NCBI RefSeq assembly: GCF_030454045.1 | Contig: NZ_JAKDJE010000006.1 | Location: 7,219 to 71,218 of the forward strand | Direction: 5' to 3' | Length of the DNA: 64,000 nt | DNA from: Psychrobacter sp. | GTDB taxonomy: Bacteria > Pseudomonadota > Gammaproteobacteria > Pseudomonadales > Moraxellaceae | Shown here: piece after piece, positions 1 through 8,285 of the stretch | How positions within the stretch are numbered: the stretch's first letter is position 1 | Layout of the letters: each line of letters opens with the position of its first letter | Notes under the pieces: generated by a model | What the model saw: only the letters and a program-made list of their open reading frames with translations | Databases searched by the model: none | What the model was told of the DNA's origin: nothing | Made by a program: the position numbers and the translations under genes

Positions 1-485
1 ATTTTTAATTTGCCTGAAACACGATATTGCCTGTCTATTAAAACCATGACGGGTTTACCATACTGTTTCTTGAACACTGGATAAATGCCTGAATTAATCC
101 CGTCATGGTAGTAATTGCCTTCTACGATGTCTATTGCTTTTATGGGATCATAGCTGGAATTATATTCTATATCACCGTTGCTGTTATAAATCTCTATCCC
201 AGAATTAACGGACGTAAGTCCACCAGTATTTGCTCTATGTAAAATCTTAAACCATCTAGAGTCACTTGAGTAATTGGAAAGTTTAGTAAAGTTCCACGTA
301 TCAGCGTAAGCCCTTTCTAAAGTAGCGCCACTTGTCTGTAATATCTTAAATACACCTTGCCAGTTCCCTACGTTCCCTGAATTTACCTCACTTGCTGATC
401 TGGGTTCTGATAAAAAAGCAGCAGCTAAGTCTTTGCCTAATTGTAGTACTTCAGTGTCTGTATATATTTCTACGCCTGCGCCCAT
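1..485 (-). CDS. Putative tail fibre or tip-associated protein (partial)
   Basis: Leftward reading frame starting with ATG at 485, directly after the stop of the upstream gene at 486, and open to the window edge (161 codons visible). The visible part is polar and rich in Tyr, Asn, Ser and Gly, with no membrane segment. Its place downstream of gpJ is where lambda-like phages keep side-fibre or receptor-binding genes, so a host-recognition role is inferred. I do not recognise the family. Confidence 0.6.
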   Translation of the reverse strand, partial: MGAGVEIYTDTEVLQLGKDLAAAFLSEPRSASEVNSGNVGNWQGVFKILQTSGATLERAYADTWNFTKLSNYSSDSRWFKILHRANTGGLTSVNSGIEIYNSNGDIEYNSSYDPIKAIDIVEGNYYHDGINSGIYPVFKKQYGKPVMVLIDRQYRVSGKLK

Positions 486-890
486 TTAATAAACTCCATA
501 AACGATATGATAAGAATCAGTGTTATTGTTATGACTATCCGCTAATCTCATAGTAACTCTTGGTATGGGGTTGCCTTGATTATTGATGTAATAATCTCTT
601 ACCACACTAACCCTGCCATGACCTGTTTTAGCACTAGCATCCCAATTAAAGAACCAAAAAAATTCGCCTTCCTCTAGACCTCCGTGATAATCTACGTCCT
701 CTAGTTTGCTATTACTTCTACACCACAAACTACCTAGAATTTTCATAACCCTGTCATTTGTGTCTAGTGTAAGTTTGCCATTCTCATCCCAAACCTGTAA
801 ACCTTGCGGCACATCGACCTCCTTTTGTTCTTCCTTTCCGCCAAAAAAGCGGCGAATGGCATTAATAATATTTTTAAAAAATGTAAGCAT
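486..890 (-). CDS. Small phage protein downstream of gpJ, unknown function
   Basis: 134-residue protein. The ATG at 890 is chosen because it overlaps the stop of gpJ by one base (TAATG), the same coupling used elsewhere in this operon; a GTG two codons upstream is possible. The N-terminus is basic and hydrophobic (about residues 1-20) and the rest is a soluble domain rich in Trp, Tyr and Asn. It lies between the tail-tip protein and a probable fibre gene, so it may be a tail accessory or fibre-assembly protein, but no family is recognised. Confidence 0.6.
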   Translation of the reverse strand: MLTFFKNIINAIRRFFGGKEEQKEVDVPQGLQVWDENGKLTLDTNDRVMKILGSLWCRSNSKLEDVDYHGGLEEGEFFWFFNWDASAKTGHGRVSVVRDYYINNQGNPIPRVTMRLADSHNNNTDSYHIVYGVY

Positions 891-3800
891 TACCACACCC
901 CCAGTCTAACCCGTATCTGCCCTGAGTCGTCATACACCTCAATCTTTTCATCAGTGATCTTCAATCCAACATTGCCTGCGCTGGTCTGGATAGTCGTGTT
1001 GCCAAACCTATCAACCTTAAAGCGGTTGTTAATGTTTAATGAGCCACCATTGATGACTGGGGCTGTGAGCGTCTGGTTGGCTTTGATGTGCTTACCCAAT
1101 ATCGTGCCGTCAGCGATCAAATCACCATTTACCGCAACTTGATTATTGACTACTGTGAGCATGGGTTTGACATTGCTATCACCAGCGTCTTTAACGACAC
1201 CGAATTTGTCTGCCATGACGATGACTTGGCTTTCGGCTGTCGTCTCGTTCGCCATTGCACCCACAGCGATACCTGCGAGCGCTCGCTTACCGCCTGCGAT
1301 GGCTTGGGTTTTGATGGTGTGGGTTGATTGGGCTTGGTTTTTGGTGACTACAGTATTTTGCAATGTTGTAATTGACGCTCTTGTTGATTTTACAGAGTCG
1401 CTATCTCTTTCAAGTCTATGAGAATAATCACTATAACCACGCATCACTGTTCTGATATAGCCATCATTCTCAGCTATATAATTATTAATTACAATGCCGT
1501 CATCACCCCCGTTTGCGTAAGCACTGCCTAGCCAGTTTTTATTGCTGTTAAAATAGTGGATATAGATGTTGGGATAAATAGAGTTAGGTTTACCTTTTAT
1601 TGGGTACAACGACGCTGTGAAACTCTCACCTTTTTTCACCGCAATCCAATCACTGATAAAGTCTTGGTGGCCGCCCAAACTGCTTTGTACTACAATTTGA
1701 CCCGTACTTGCATTTATATAACCGTAACTAGTGTTCTGACCCTTATCTATTAAGTTATAACCTGCTACGTCTTTCAAACCCGCTTCTAAAGTTTCTTTTG
1801 TTTGAGCTATAGTGTTTTCGTTTGTAGCTATCGCTTGCTGTACTGTATTAATATTAGCGTAAGCATTTGCGAGACTATCGCTAACTTTTGCTAGTTTGTG
1901 ATTATGAGCATAGTAACCTCTTGCGACTATTTTAATAAAACCGTCATTCGCTGCAACATAATCAAAACTAACAACTTCCTTATCTATGCCACTAACACTT
2001 TGTGCTGATATCCAGTTTTTAGAGTTATCATAAAAATGTACATAAATATTAGGTGCGATATCCGTAACTTTATCCACTAGAGGGTTTATGGTTGCTTCGT
2101 ACCTTTCGCCTTTTTTAACTTGTATAAAATCTATCATTACAAAATCTTGGACGCGGTTAGCTGTACCAGTTAAAAAAAGCTCGCCTGTACTTGCATTTAT
2201 ATAACCAAATTCAGTATTAACCCCCTTAATAATTAGGTTGTCGCCTATAGCATTTTTTATCTCTGCTCTTAGCTCATCTTCAGTTTGTGATACAGATTTT
2301 TTATTATCTGCTACCGTTTGTGATAAATTATCAATACTAGCTTGAGATGCTGTCACGGCTTGATTTTTAGCAGTATTTGCGGCACTTTGCCACTCACTCT
2401 GCAGCGCAGTGCGAGCGAGACTTGATACTTCTGTCTTGCTGGCTTTAGTAGATTGTAAATCGGTGATACTTGTCTTATTGCCGCCGACTTGGCTCGCTAG
2501 AGTTTGACGGGCAGTAGCTTCAGCGGCATCGCCTGCAATACGAGCGGTACGTTCTACTTCTAAGCCTGACACAAGCTCGCCTTGCTTGGCGGTTATTGTA
2601 GTGAGTTGCTGCGCTTGCTGGTCATTCGCGTCAGAAACCTCACTGATTTGTGTGCCTAGCTCGTTGGCTTTATTAATCAGCGCGTCAGTCTGTTTTTTGT
2701 CTTGAGCAGCCAGAGCTTTCTGACGTGCTTGCGCCTCAGCGGCGACTTTATTAGCAGCATCGGTGGCGGCACTACCAATCGCTTGATTTTTAGCCGTATC
2801 GATATCACTCTGCAGACTATCGATGAGTGATTGAGCCAGCTCGGTTTCAGTGATTTGACCGTTGATACTGGCGACAATTTGAGATGTGTCACTACTGCAT
2901 TGACCACTTACCGTCACCCAATTGCCGGTATTGCCTTGATCATCAATTAATCGTAACCAAAAATGGTGCGTCTCAGTAAGCTTAACGCCGTTTTGAGTAA
3001 AAGTATCAGTAGGATAGGATAAGGTGGCCACCTTGCTCGCAGTGGCTCTATCAGCGGTTTGACTGCGGTAAATCTCAATCTTGGCTTTATTAATGACCGT
3101 CGTTGGGTTTGTCCAATCAAGCTTAATGGCAAACAGCTCAGGCGTGGCTTTTAGCCCTTTTATATCATAGTCAATCGACCACTCTTTAATAACGGCTTCA
3201 GTCAGCTCACCATTAGCAGATTTGCCACGGATTTCCGCTCTGTAGTTACCGTTTGACAGACCTTTGAGTTTAATCTCGGCGGTGTCTTGGGTGTAGCTGT
3301 TGTATAGCTTGCCATCTTTATAGATTTTGATTAGATATTGAGTGGTGTTAGTGCCTTCCCACGATATGACCAACTCATCACCGTCTTTTGAGACACGGCC
3401 ATAGCTCACTTGTGGCTTGTGCTTAGTGGCAGTGCTGTCTTGCTCAAAAGTAATGCCTTGGTCAACGACAGCCTCTTTGTTTTCATCGTGCTGTACGGCG
3501 CTGATAGTATAAGTGCCGTCATCCTCGGCAATGCTTAAAGCTCTAAATAAGCGCGGTTTAACATCTGTTTTAGTAGCACTAAAAACGCCCAACTGCTCGA
3601 TGCCGACAGGCGTATCTGACAATGTGATTTTGTCGTCCTGCACCGCTGTAACGTTGATAGTCTTACTTTGACCATTAGCATAGTAGCGAATGCTGTTGAT
3701 GGCGCTCATTGGACGATCAACCGTGATAATGTTGCCCGTGACGGACAGCACACGGCCGCCAATCATATCGCCTGCATAGTCGTTATCTGCAATCTCAATG

Positions 3801-5212
3801 ATGTCAAACGGTAGATGGCGGATGCCCTCACGTCCGACACTAAAGCTAACCATCTGCCGTTCGCGTATCGATGTTTCAATCAGCCCTTTGCCCACGCGCG
3901 CGGCCTGACCACGACTGGTACACGCAAAGGCGGTGATTTGCTTAACGTTGAGGCCATAGCGCTTGATAGCCTCATCATTTGCTACATATTCAGTCTTTGT
4001 GGCAAAGTTATCCGTTTTGTCATTATATTTGACGTGAACGGCGGTAAAGATGGTCTTTTGTGCGGCGCCAGAGTAGGCAAACATACCGTCCACGACATTG
4101 GCGTTACTATAAGTGGCAGTAGGGTCTTTTTTGGCATCTTGCAATGCCGTGACCATCTCACCGTCCCATACAGCAATACCACGAAACACGCTTGCTAAAT
4201 CGTCAAGCAAAGCCTTGGCGTCTCTTGGCTCGCTTAGATATGCATTACACGTAAAGCGCGGCTCTTGACCGCCAAAGCCATCAGGTACGATTTGATCACA
4301 GTATTTGGCGATCTGATATAGTGACCATTTGTCACAGCCAAACTCGCCCAGACGGTCACCCAAGCCATAGCGCTTGTCAGTCACCAAGTCATAAAACACC
4401 CACGCTGGGTTATCACTCCAAGCGGTTTTAAACTCTCCTAACCAAATGCCCTCATACGTGCGAGTGATAGGGTCGTAGTTGTTCGGTACTTTAACCTGTG
4501 TCCATTTATTGCGATACGTGCGCGTAGGGATTTTGCCACCAAATTGTGCTGAATCAATCTCAAGCCCAACGACCACAGAGTTTGGGTAGTTAAACTTGGC
4601 GTCGATGGACTCAACATAGCTGACCCAATGCGTCTCATTACTGACTTTATCAGTAGTGCTATCAGGTGTGTTGCGATGCACGCTGATATTAAATGGCGCA
4701 TCTGGTAAGTCAGTGAGTACCACGTCTTGATGATAAGCCGATGTCGTTTTACCAGAGATAGTAACGGGGTAGCTTTTATTGCCACACACGACCGTCAGCG
4801 ACACAGAGCCGCCCACGCGGTCGCCCTTATCTGTCATCGTAACCAGTGAGCCAAGCGCAAGCGTCACTCGCACGCTATCGACTAATGGATCAGTAATAGT
4901 ACGAGTGATAGGCGTAGCCGCTTTAACCTCAGCGCCCACAGCTACGATTTTATCTGTGCTATCAAATCCTGCCAGATAGTCTTGATTGTGCGTGCCAGGT
5001 AGTGCAGACACACGTATGCCGGTAAAGTTATAGCTGCCGTCAGCATTTTGAATGGGTGTATTGTCAAGATAGATGTTTTTAAACGTCACGTCTTGACCCG
5101 CCACGCCCTCGCATAGCAAATCAATGATTTTGAGCCGCTGTGCTGACTCTAAAGTATTTGGTTTTTCTATGGGCGTATGTCCGCCGCCACCGCCTTTGCC
5201 GCCTCCACCCAT
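890..5212 (-). CDS. J: Tail tip attachment protein, lambda gpJ-like
   Basis: 1440 residues, longer than lambda gpJ (about 1130). It begins with a Gly-rich stretch typical of gpJ, followed by the tail-tip core to about residue 560, fibronectin-III-like segments (about 600-790), an Ala/Gln-rich coiled-coil stretch (about 815-985), and a C-terminal DUF1983-like region (about 1290-1440). Two copies of a roughly 110-residue module lie at about 992-1108 and 1153-1268 (see findings). gpJ forms the distal tail tip and binds the host receptor. It starts with a TAATG overlap with gpI and ends with a TAATG overlap into the next gene, which points to coupled translation. Confidence 0.95.
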   Translation of the reverse strand: MGGGGKGGGGGHTPIEKPNTLESAQRLKIIDLLCEGVAGQDVTFKNIYLDNTPIQNADGSYNFTGIRVSALPGTHNQDYLAGFDSTDKIVAVGAEVKAATPITRTITDPLVDSVRVTLALGSLVTMTDKGDRVGGSVSLTVVCGNKSYPVTISGKTTSAYHQDVVLTDLPDAPFNISVHRNTPDSTTDKVSNETHWVSYVESIDAKFNYPNSVVVGLEIDSAQFGGKIPTRTYRNKWTQVKVPNNYDPITRTYEGIWLGEFKTAWSDNPAWVFYDLVTDKRYGLGDRLGEFGCDKWSLYQIAKYCDQIVPDGFGGQEPRFTCNAYLSEPRDAKALLDDLASVFRGIAVWDGEMVTALQDAKKDPTATYSNANVVDGMFAYSGAAQKTIFTAVHVKYNDKTDNFATKTEYVANDEAIKRYGLNVKQITAFACTSRGQAARVGKGLIETSIRERQMVSFSVGREGIRHLPFDIIEIADNDYAGDMIGGRVLSVTGNIITVDRPMSAINSIRYYANGQSKTINVTAVQDDKITLSDTPVGIEQLGVFSATKTDVKPRLFRALSIAEDDGTYTISAVQHDENKEAVVDQGITFEQDSTATKHKPQVSYGRVSKDGDELVISWEGTNTTQYLIKIYKDGKLYNSYTQDTAEIKLKGLSNGNYRAEIRGKSANGELTEAVIKEWSIDYDIKGLKATPELFAIKLDWTNPTTVINKAKIEIYRSQTADRATASKVATLSYPTDTFTQNGVKLTETHHFWLRLIDDQGNTGNWVTVSGQCSSDTSQIVASINGQITETELAQSLIDSLQSDIDTAKNQAIGSAATDAANKVAAEAQARQKALAAQDKKQTDALINKANELGTQISEVSDANDQQAQQLTTITAKQGELVSGLEVERTARIAGDAAEATARQTLASQVGGNKTSITDLQSTKASKTEVSSLARTALQSEWQSAANTAKNQAVTASQASIDNLSQTVADNKKSVSQTEDELRAEIKNAIGDNLIIKGVNTEFGYINASTGELFLTGTANRVQDFVMIDFIQVKKGERYEATINPLVDKVTDIAPNIYVHFYDNSKNWISAQSVSGIDKEVVSFDYVAANDGFIKIVARGYYAHNHKLAKVSDSLANAYANINTVQQAIATNENTIAQTKETLEAGLKDVAGYNLIDKGQNTSYGYINASTGQIVVQSSLGGHQDFISDWIAVKKGESFTASLYPIKGKPNSIYPNIYIHYFNSNKNWLGSAYANGGDDGIVINNYIAENDGYIRTVMRGYSDYSHRLERDSDSVKSTRASITTLQNTVVTKNQAQSTHTIKTQAIAGGKRALAGIAVGAMANETTAESQVIVMADKFGVVKDAGDSNVKPMLTVVNNQVAVNGDLIADGTILGKHIKANQTLTAPVINGGSLNINNRFKVDRFGNTTIQTSAGNVGLKITDEKIEVYDDSGQIRVRLGVW

Positions 5213-5922
5213 TAATCTACCCTCACTGTATAGTTTACTGAGATGACGCTGTCATCGTTACTGTCTAAGTTGTAATTTTCAAACGCTACTGGCAGATGAT
5301 AATCACGAGTTTGTACCAACTCAGCCGCTGGTTTTGACTGTACGTCACCGCTGACTTTGTAGCTCTCAATTGATTGTGATATGACCTTGCTACCGATCAT
5401 GATGTCGCCATACGCAACCGGCACGCATGAGCCTTGGGCTGTGTTATTGCCGAGACTGCTAAAAGATGATGAGCGTGATTTATCGGTATTGCTGGTGTCG
5501 CCAAAGCTGGGTTGCTTGGTTAGCATTTGCGCCACGCCGCCCAGCACTAAGCCAATACCAGCGCTAAGGGCGGCTGTTGATAACGCGCCCATCGCCGCCA
5601 GTGATGCGCCGCCTGTAAAGAATGCCGCACCAATCAATACCGCGCCCAAGATAATCTGACCGTATTTACCAGCACCGGCAATCTCTGGCACGATATGGAT
5701 AACGTCGTTATCAGTCAAATCACGGCTAAAGTCAGTATCGATACTGTCATCGGTGACGTCTTTTTTGGCGACCCGCACAAAATAACCGCCATCAGCGATG
5801 CGCTTTTGTAGGCCGTCAATTTGGCTAAACAAGGCGCGCATAGCCTCGCTGGTCGTGCTGACATGCAAGTCAAAGCGCGTGCCAAAATCCGTCAAGTCGC
5901 CGTATAGTCTTACGATTGCCAT
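5212..5922 (-). CDS. I: Tail assembly protein I, lambda-like
   Basis: 236 residues, matching the lambda gpI/TAI family in length and position between K and J. The N-terminal half is a soluble ubiquitin-like region ending near residue 85. A Gly/Ala-rich hydrophobic segment follows (about 88-135), as is usual in this family. In lambda, gpI is needed for tail-tip assembly but is not kept in the virion. Start and stop overlap the neighbouring genes by one base on each side. Confidence 0.9.
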   Translation of the reverse strand: MAIVRLYGDLTDFGTRFDLHVSTTSEAMRALFSQIDGLQKRIADGGYFVRVAKKDVTDDSIDTDFSRDLTDNDVIHIVPEIAGAGKYGQIILGAVLIGAAFFTGGASLAAMGALSTAALSAGIGLVLGGVAQMLTKQPSFGDTSNTDKSRSSSFSSLGNNTAQGSCVPVAYGDIMIGSKVISQSIESYKVSGDVQSKPAAELVQTRDYHLPVAFENYNLDSNDDSVISVNYTVRVD

Positions 5923-6632
5923 TATTTCGTTGCCTCTAAATCATTAGTGATAGCGGTCATCATGTCTGGCTGCCAGTCTTGATGCCGCCAAACAGAGTGC
6001 ATGGACTTATGCCAAACGTCACAAAATCCTTCGCGCCGTGATAATCCGCCGTAAGGATGGTGCAGCACTTGCTCATCGCCCAGATAAATACTGGCGTGAT
6101 TGGCATTGCCGCGAATGGAGGTTAAGATCACATCGCCTGGCTGCATATCCGCCATATCAACTTGATAAAACCCAGACTTAGGAAAGTTGACGATAAAAGC
6201 GTCATCTGCTATTTCTTGAGCTTCGCCTTTGCGCTCATACGCCATCAGCTTAATGCCGCATAGCATATAGGCATCTTCGACAAGCGAATAACAATCACGC
6301 TTGCCATAATCAAAGGTACGACCACGTAATAACGGGGCATAGCGATATTTAATCAGCTCCCATTGATCAGCGCTGGCAACCACTAACCACCAATCACAGC
6401 GCATCTTGTGCTGTGCTGCGCGGTCTGAGTCGCTTAAATAGCGCAGACCTTGCGGATGCGAATGCACCACAATATCAGCGGGCTGCCACTCATCGTGACT
6501 GATTCTAAACGTCTCAGTTGGCTTGTCTGCTACATTGTTACAAGGGATATAAGCCCCATCGACAATCAAGCCGCAACACTCGTTAGGATAGACGTGCTTG
6601 GCGTGATTAATGATTTGCTCTGTTAAACTCAT
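5922..6632 (-). CDS. K: Tail tip assembly peptidase K (JAMM + NlpC/P60)
   Basis: 236 residues with two domains, as in lambda gpK. The N-terminal JAMM/MPN metalloprotease domain shows Glu18, the HSHP motif at His57/His59, and Ser67 and Asp70 in the exact H-x-H-x7-S-x2-D spacing. The C-terminal NlpC/P60 domain has Cys114 in RDCYS and His179 in NHASIYL. It probably processes tail-tip components or peptidoglycan during entry. It overlaps L by four bases at its start and I by one base at its end. All catalytic residues appear intact. Confidence 0.94.
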   Translation of the reverse strand: MSLTEQIINHAKHVYPNECCGLIVDGAYIPCNNVADKPTETFRISHDEWQPADIVVHSHPQGLRYLSDSDRAAQHKMRCDWWLVVASADQWELIKYRYAPLLRGRTFDYGKRDCYSLVEDAYMLCGIKLMAYERKGEAQEIADDAFIVNFPKSGFYQVDMADMQPGDVILTSIRGNANHASIYLGDEQVLHHPYGGLSRREGFCDVWHKSMHSVWRHQDWQPDMMTAITNDLEATK

Positions 6633-7330
6633 AGCTTATCGACTCCTACAAAGCCGCCAAAAGGCAGTACTGCCTTTTTGCCAAATCTAGCGCGGCAACC
6701 TTGCAGGCACTTACTACATTTATCTTTTGTCATATCACTGGTAGGCTGATCGTACTCGTCGGCTACCGCATGGCCTGTATAGCCACAGCCATCACCTCTA
6801 TACACCCAGTTACACGTATTAGCCACAATGATGCGCCGAGGTAATACAGCGCCGTCGGTTTCGCTTGGGACTGCCAGCTCAAAGGTAGCGGTTTGATTAT
6901 TGAGCGCTGAGTAACGCTCGATGACGTATCGTGATACCAGTTGTTGATTGGGATCAGCATTGGCATTACCGTCTGCAAAGTTCGCCGCGTCTAAGTGCTG
7001 AGCGTAGACTTGGCGACGAGTCACAATCGCACCCACGCCGCCTTGGTAGTCTTCGATGACAGCAGTGACCAATCCGTAAAGGTTGGACAGCGTGATATTA
7101 GGACGGTTACTAGCGCCAGTGCCTTTTAACTCAAAGCCATCTGCTTGTATCGGATAGGGTTGATAAGGCACGCCTTGCCAGACGATTGCTTGCCCAAGCT
7201 CATTGGTTTGATTACAAAAGTGAAAGACCTCACCGCCAAATTTGGTTAAATCGATATCAAACAAATCGAGCAATACATCTTGTTCAAGTTTCGTGATTTC
7301 TTGCTGCTGCTGTGGGGTTAATTCTCTCAT
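6629..7330 (-). CDS. L: Minor tail protein L (Fe-S tail tip protein)
   Basis: The ATG at 7330 is chosen because it overlaps the stop of M as ATGA; this gives 233 residues, close to lambda gpL (232). A GTG 12 codons upstream would reach further into M. Four C-terminal cysteines (173, 182, 205, 212, with one extra Cys at 208) fit the iron-sulfur site described for lambda gpL. The protein forms part of the tail-tip hub with M, K, I and J. Confidence 0.93.
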   Translation of the reverse strand: MRELTPQQQQEITKLEQDVLLDLFDIDLTKFGGEVFHFCNQTNELGQAIVWQGVPYQPYPIQADGFELKGTGASNRPNITLSNLYGLVTAVIEDYQGGVGAIVTRRQVYAQHLDAANFADGNANADPNQQLVSRYVIERYSALNNQTATFELAVPSETDGAVLPRRIIVANTCNWVYRGDGCGYTGHAVADEYDQPTSDMTKDKCSKCLQGCRARFGKKAVLPFGGFVGVDKL

Positions 7331-7656
7331 GCTAGCACCTGATGCATCGTCCAATTGAGTGACCACTTAGCGCCGCCCTGCGGGCTACGTGATATGGCTT
7401 TGGCAATATACTTGCGCAGTGGTTCATCGCTGGTGACACGCCATAAGAACGGTGTCACCGTGTGCGCATCCAAAAACGCTTTGACAGTATCGATGCTGGC
7501 TTTAGAGCCGACCTTACTGACTTGCCAGTGCTCAAGACGCGGGGCAAGCCCATTAGGCGCACGCTGACTAAAGCCGTCACCAAATTGCACCGTGCGCACA
7601 TCGTCATCGGTGCTGCCTGTACCTTGTACAGCGATATCATAAGTAAATGTATTCAT
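7327..7656 (-). CDS. M: Minor tail protein M, lambda-like
   Basis: 109 residues, the same length as lambda gpM, and directly upstream of L with an ATGA overlap. The family is a short tail-tip hub protein. The ATG lies 31 bases after a copy of the four-fold late repeat (7688-7712), and the leader shares TCTAAGTA with the leader of the protease I gene. M therefore appears to be the first gene of a separate late transcript covering the tail tip. Confidence 0.92.
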   Translation of the reverse strand: MNTFTYDIAVQGTGSTDDDVRTVQFGDGFSQRAPNGLAPRLEHWQVSKVGSKASIDTVKAFLDAHTVTPFLWRVTSDEPLRKYIAKAISRSPQGGAKWSLNWTMHQVLA

Positions 7657-7687
7657 GGTACTTAGACTAACAGTATGTTTATCAAGC

Positions 7688-7712
7688 GGTTATTAAAGTG
7701 ATTTACTGATTT
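7688..7712 (-). promoter_or_regulatory. Late-promoter-like repeat, copy 1 (upstream of M)
   Basis: Leftward-reading copy of the 24-bp phage repeat with core AGTAAATCACTTTAATAA, one base different from copies 3 and 4. It holds a TAAA-N4-TTTA dyad. An ACATACTG box lies downstream at the same distance as ACATATTG in copy 3, and no -35 box is visible. It sits between a terminator and the M start codon. I infer a binding site for the phage Mor/C-type activator. Confidence 0.6.
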
Positions 7713-7721
7713 TTGGGCATG

Positions 7722-7756
7722 AAAAACCCCCTTTAACGGTTGCTTAAAGGGGGTTT
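7722..7756 (-). terminator. Rho-independent terminator after the membrane-anchored moron
   Basis: Perfect 13-bp stem (arms 7724-7736 and 7744-7756, seven-base loop) followed on the minus strand by TTTTT. It ends the 7779-8237 gene and isolates it from the M-L-K-I-J transcript. Confidence 0.9.
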
Positions 7757-7778
7757 AAATGACGGTTATAAATTCTTA

Positions 7779-8237
7779 TTAAATACAGTTGGCTTTTCCG
7801 ATTTTCACCCACTTATCAGTGTGAACCAGCTTATCAATATCAATAATGCTTACAGTAACCAATTCTGTCGCACCAAATTCTGATTGCAGTATCTGACACG
7901 CATATTTTGCAAAGCCATCGCGGTTGCTGCCATCATTATGCATACCCAGCTTTAAAGTACTATAAGGGAATAACGCATCTGCAACGCTGGGTTCTTCATC
8001 GCTCTTAAAATACGCAACGATTTCTGCTTTTTTGGCGTCGGTTAGTTTGTTCTTATCTGTTTCTTCATCTTTGGCTTCAACGTCTTTTACTGCGGCTGCT
8101 GCCTTTGGCTCTGTCTGCTTTAATTCTTGTGGTGCTGCTTCAGCTGCTTCTGGAGTAGTGTCTTCACTAACCAAGCCACCAATAATCATTAAAACCACAA
8201 AAAATATACCACAGCCAATCAATATTTTCTTAATCAC
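7779..8237 (-). CDS. Membrane-anchored periplasmic protein, probable moron
   Basis: 152 residues from a GTG at 8237, chosen for its ribosome site (AGGA seven bases upstream); a TTG nine codons upstream is open but has no such site. Residues 1-25 form one membrane helix with short positive N-terminus. An Ala/Glu/Lys-rich linker (about 26-70) and a soluble domain with two Cys follow. It has no lambda tail counterpart, sits between tape measure and M, and has its own terminator. This fits an extra gene such as a lysogenic-conversion or superinfection-exclusion factor, which is inference only. Confidence 0.7.
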   Translation of the reverse strand: MIKKILIGCGIFFVVLMIIGGLVSEDTTPEAAEAAPQELKQTEPKAAAAVKDVEAKDEETDKNKLTDAKKAEIVAYFKSDEEPSVADALFPYSTLKLGMHNDGSNRDGFAKYACQILQSEFGATELVTVSIIDIDKLVHTDKWVKIGKANCI

Positions 8238-8285
8238 AATGCAATCCTCACGTTTAAAAGCCAATAAATGTCAATCATACATGAA

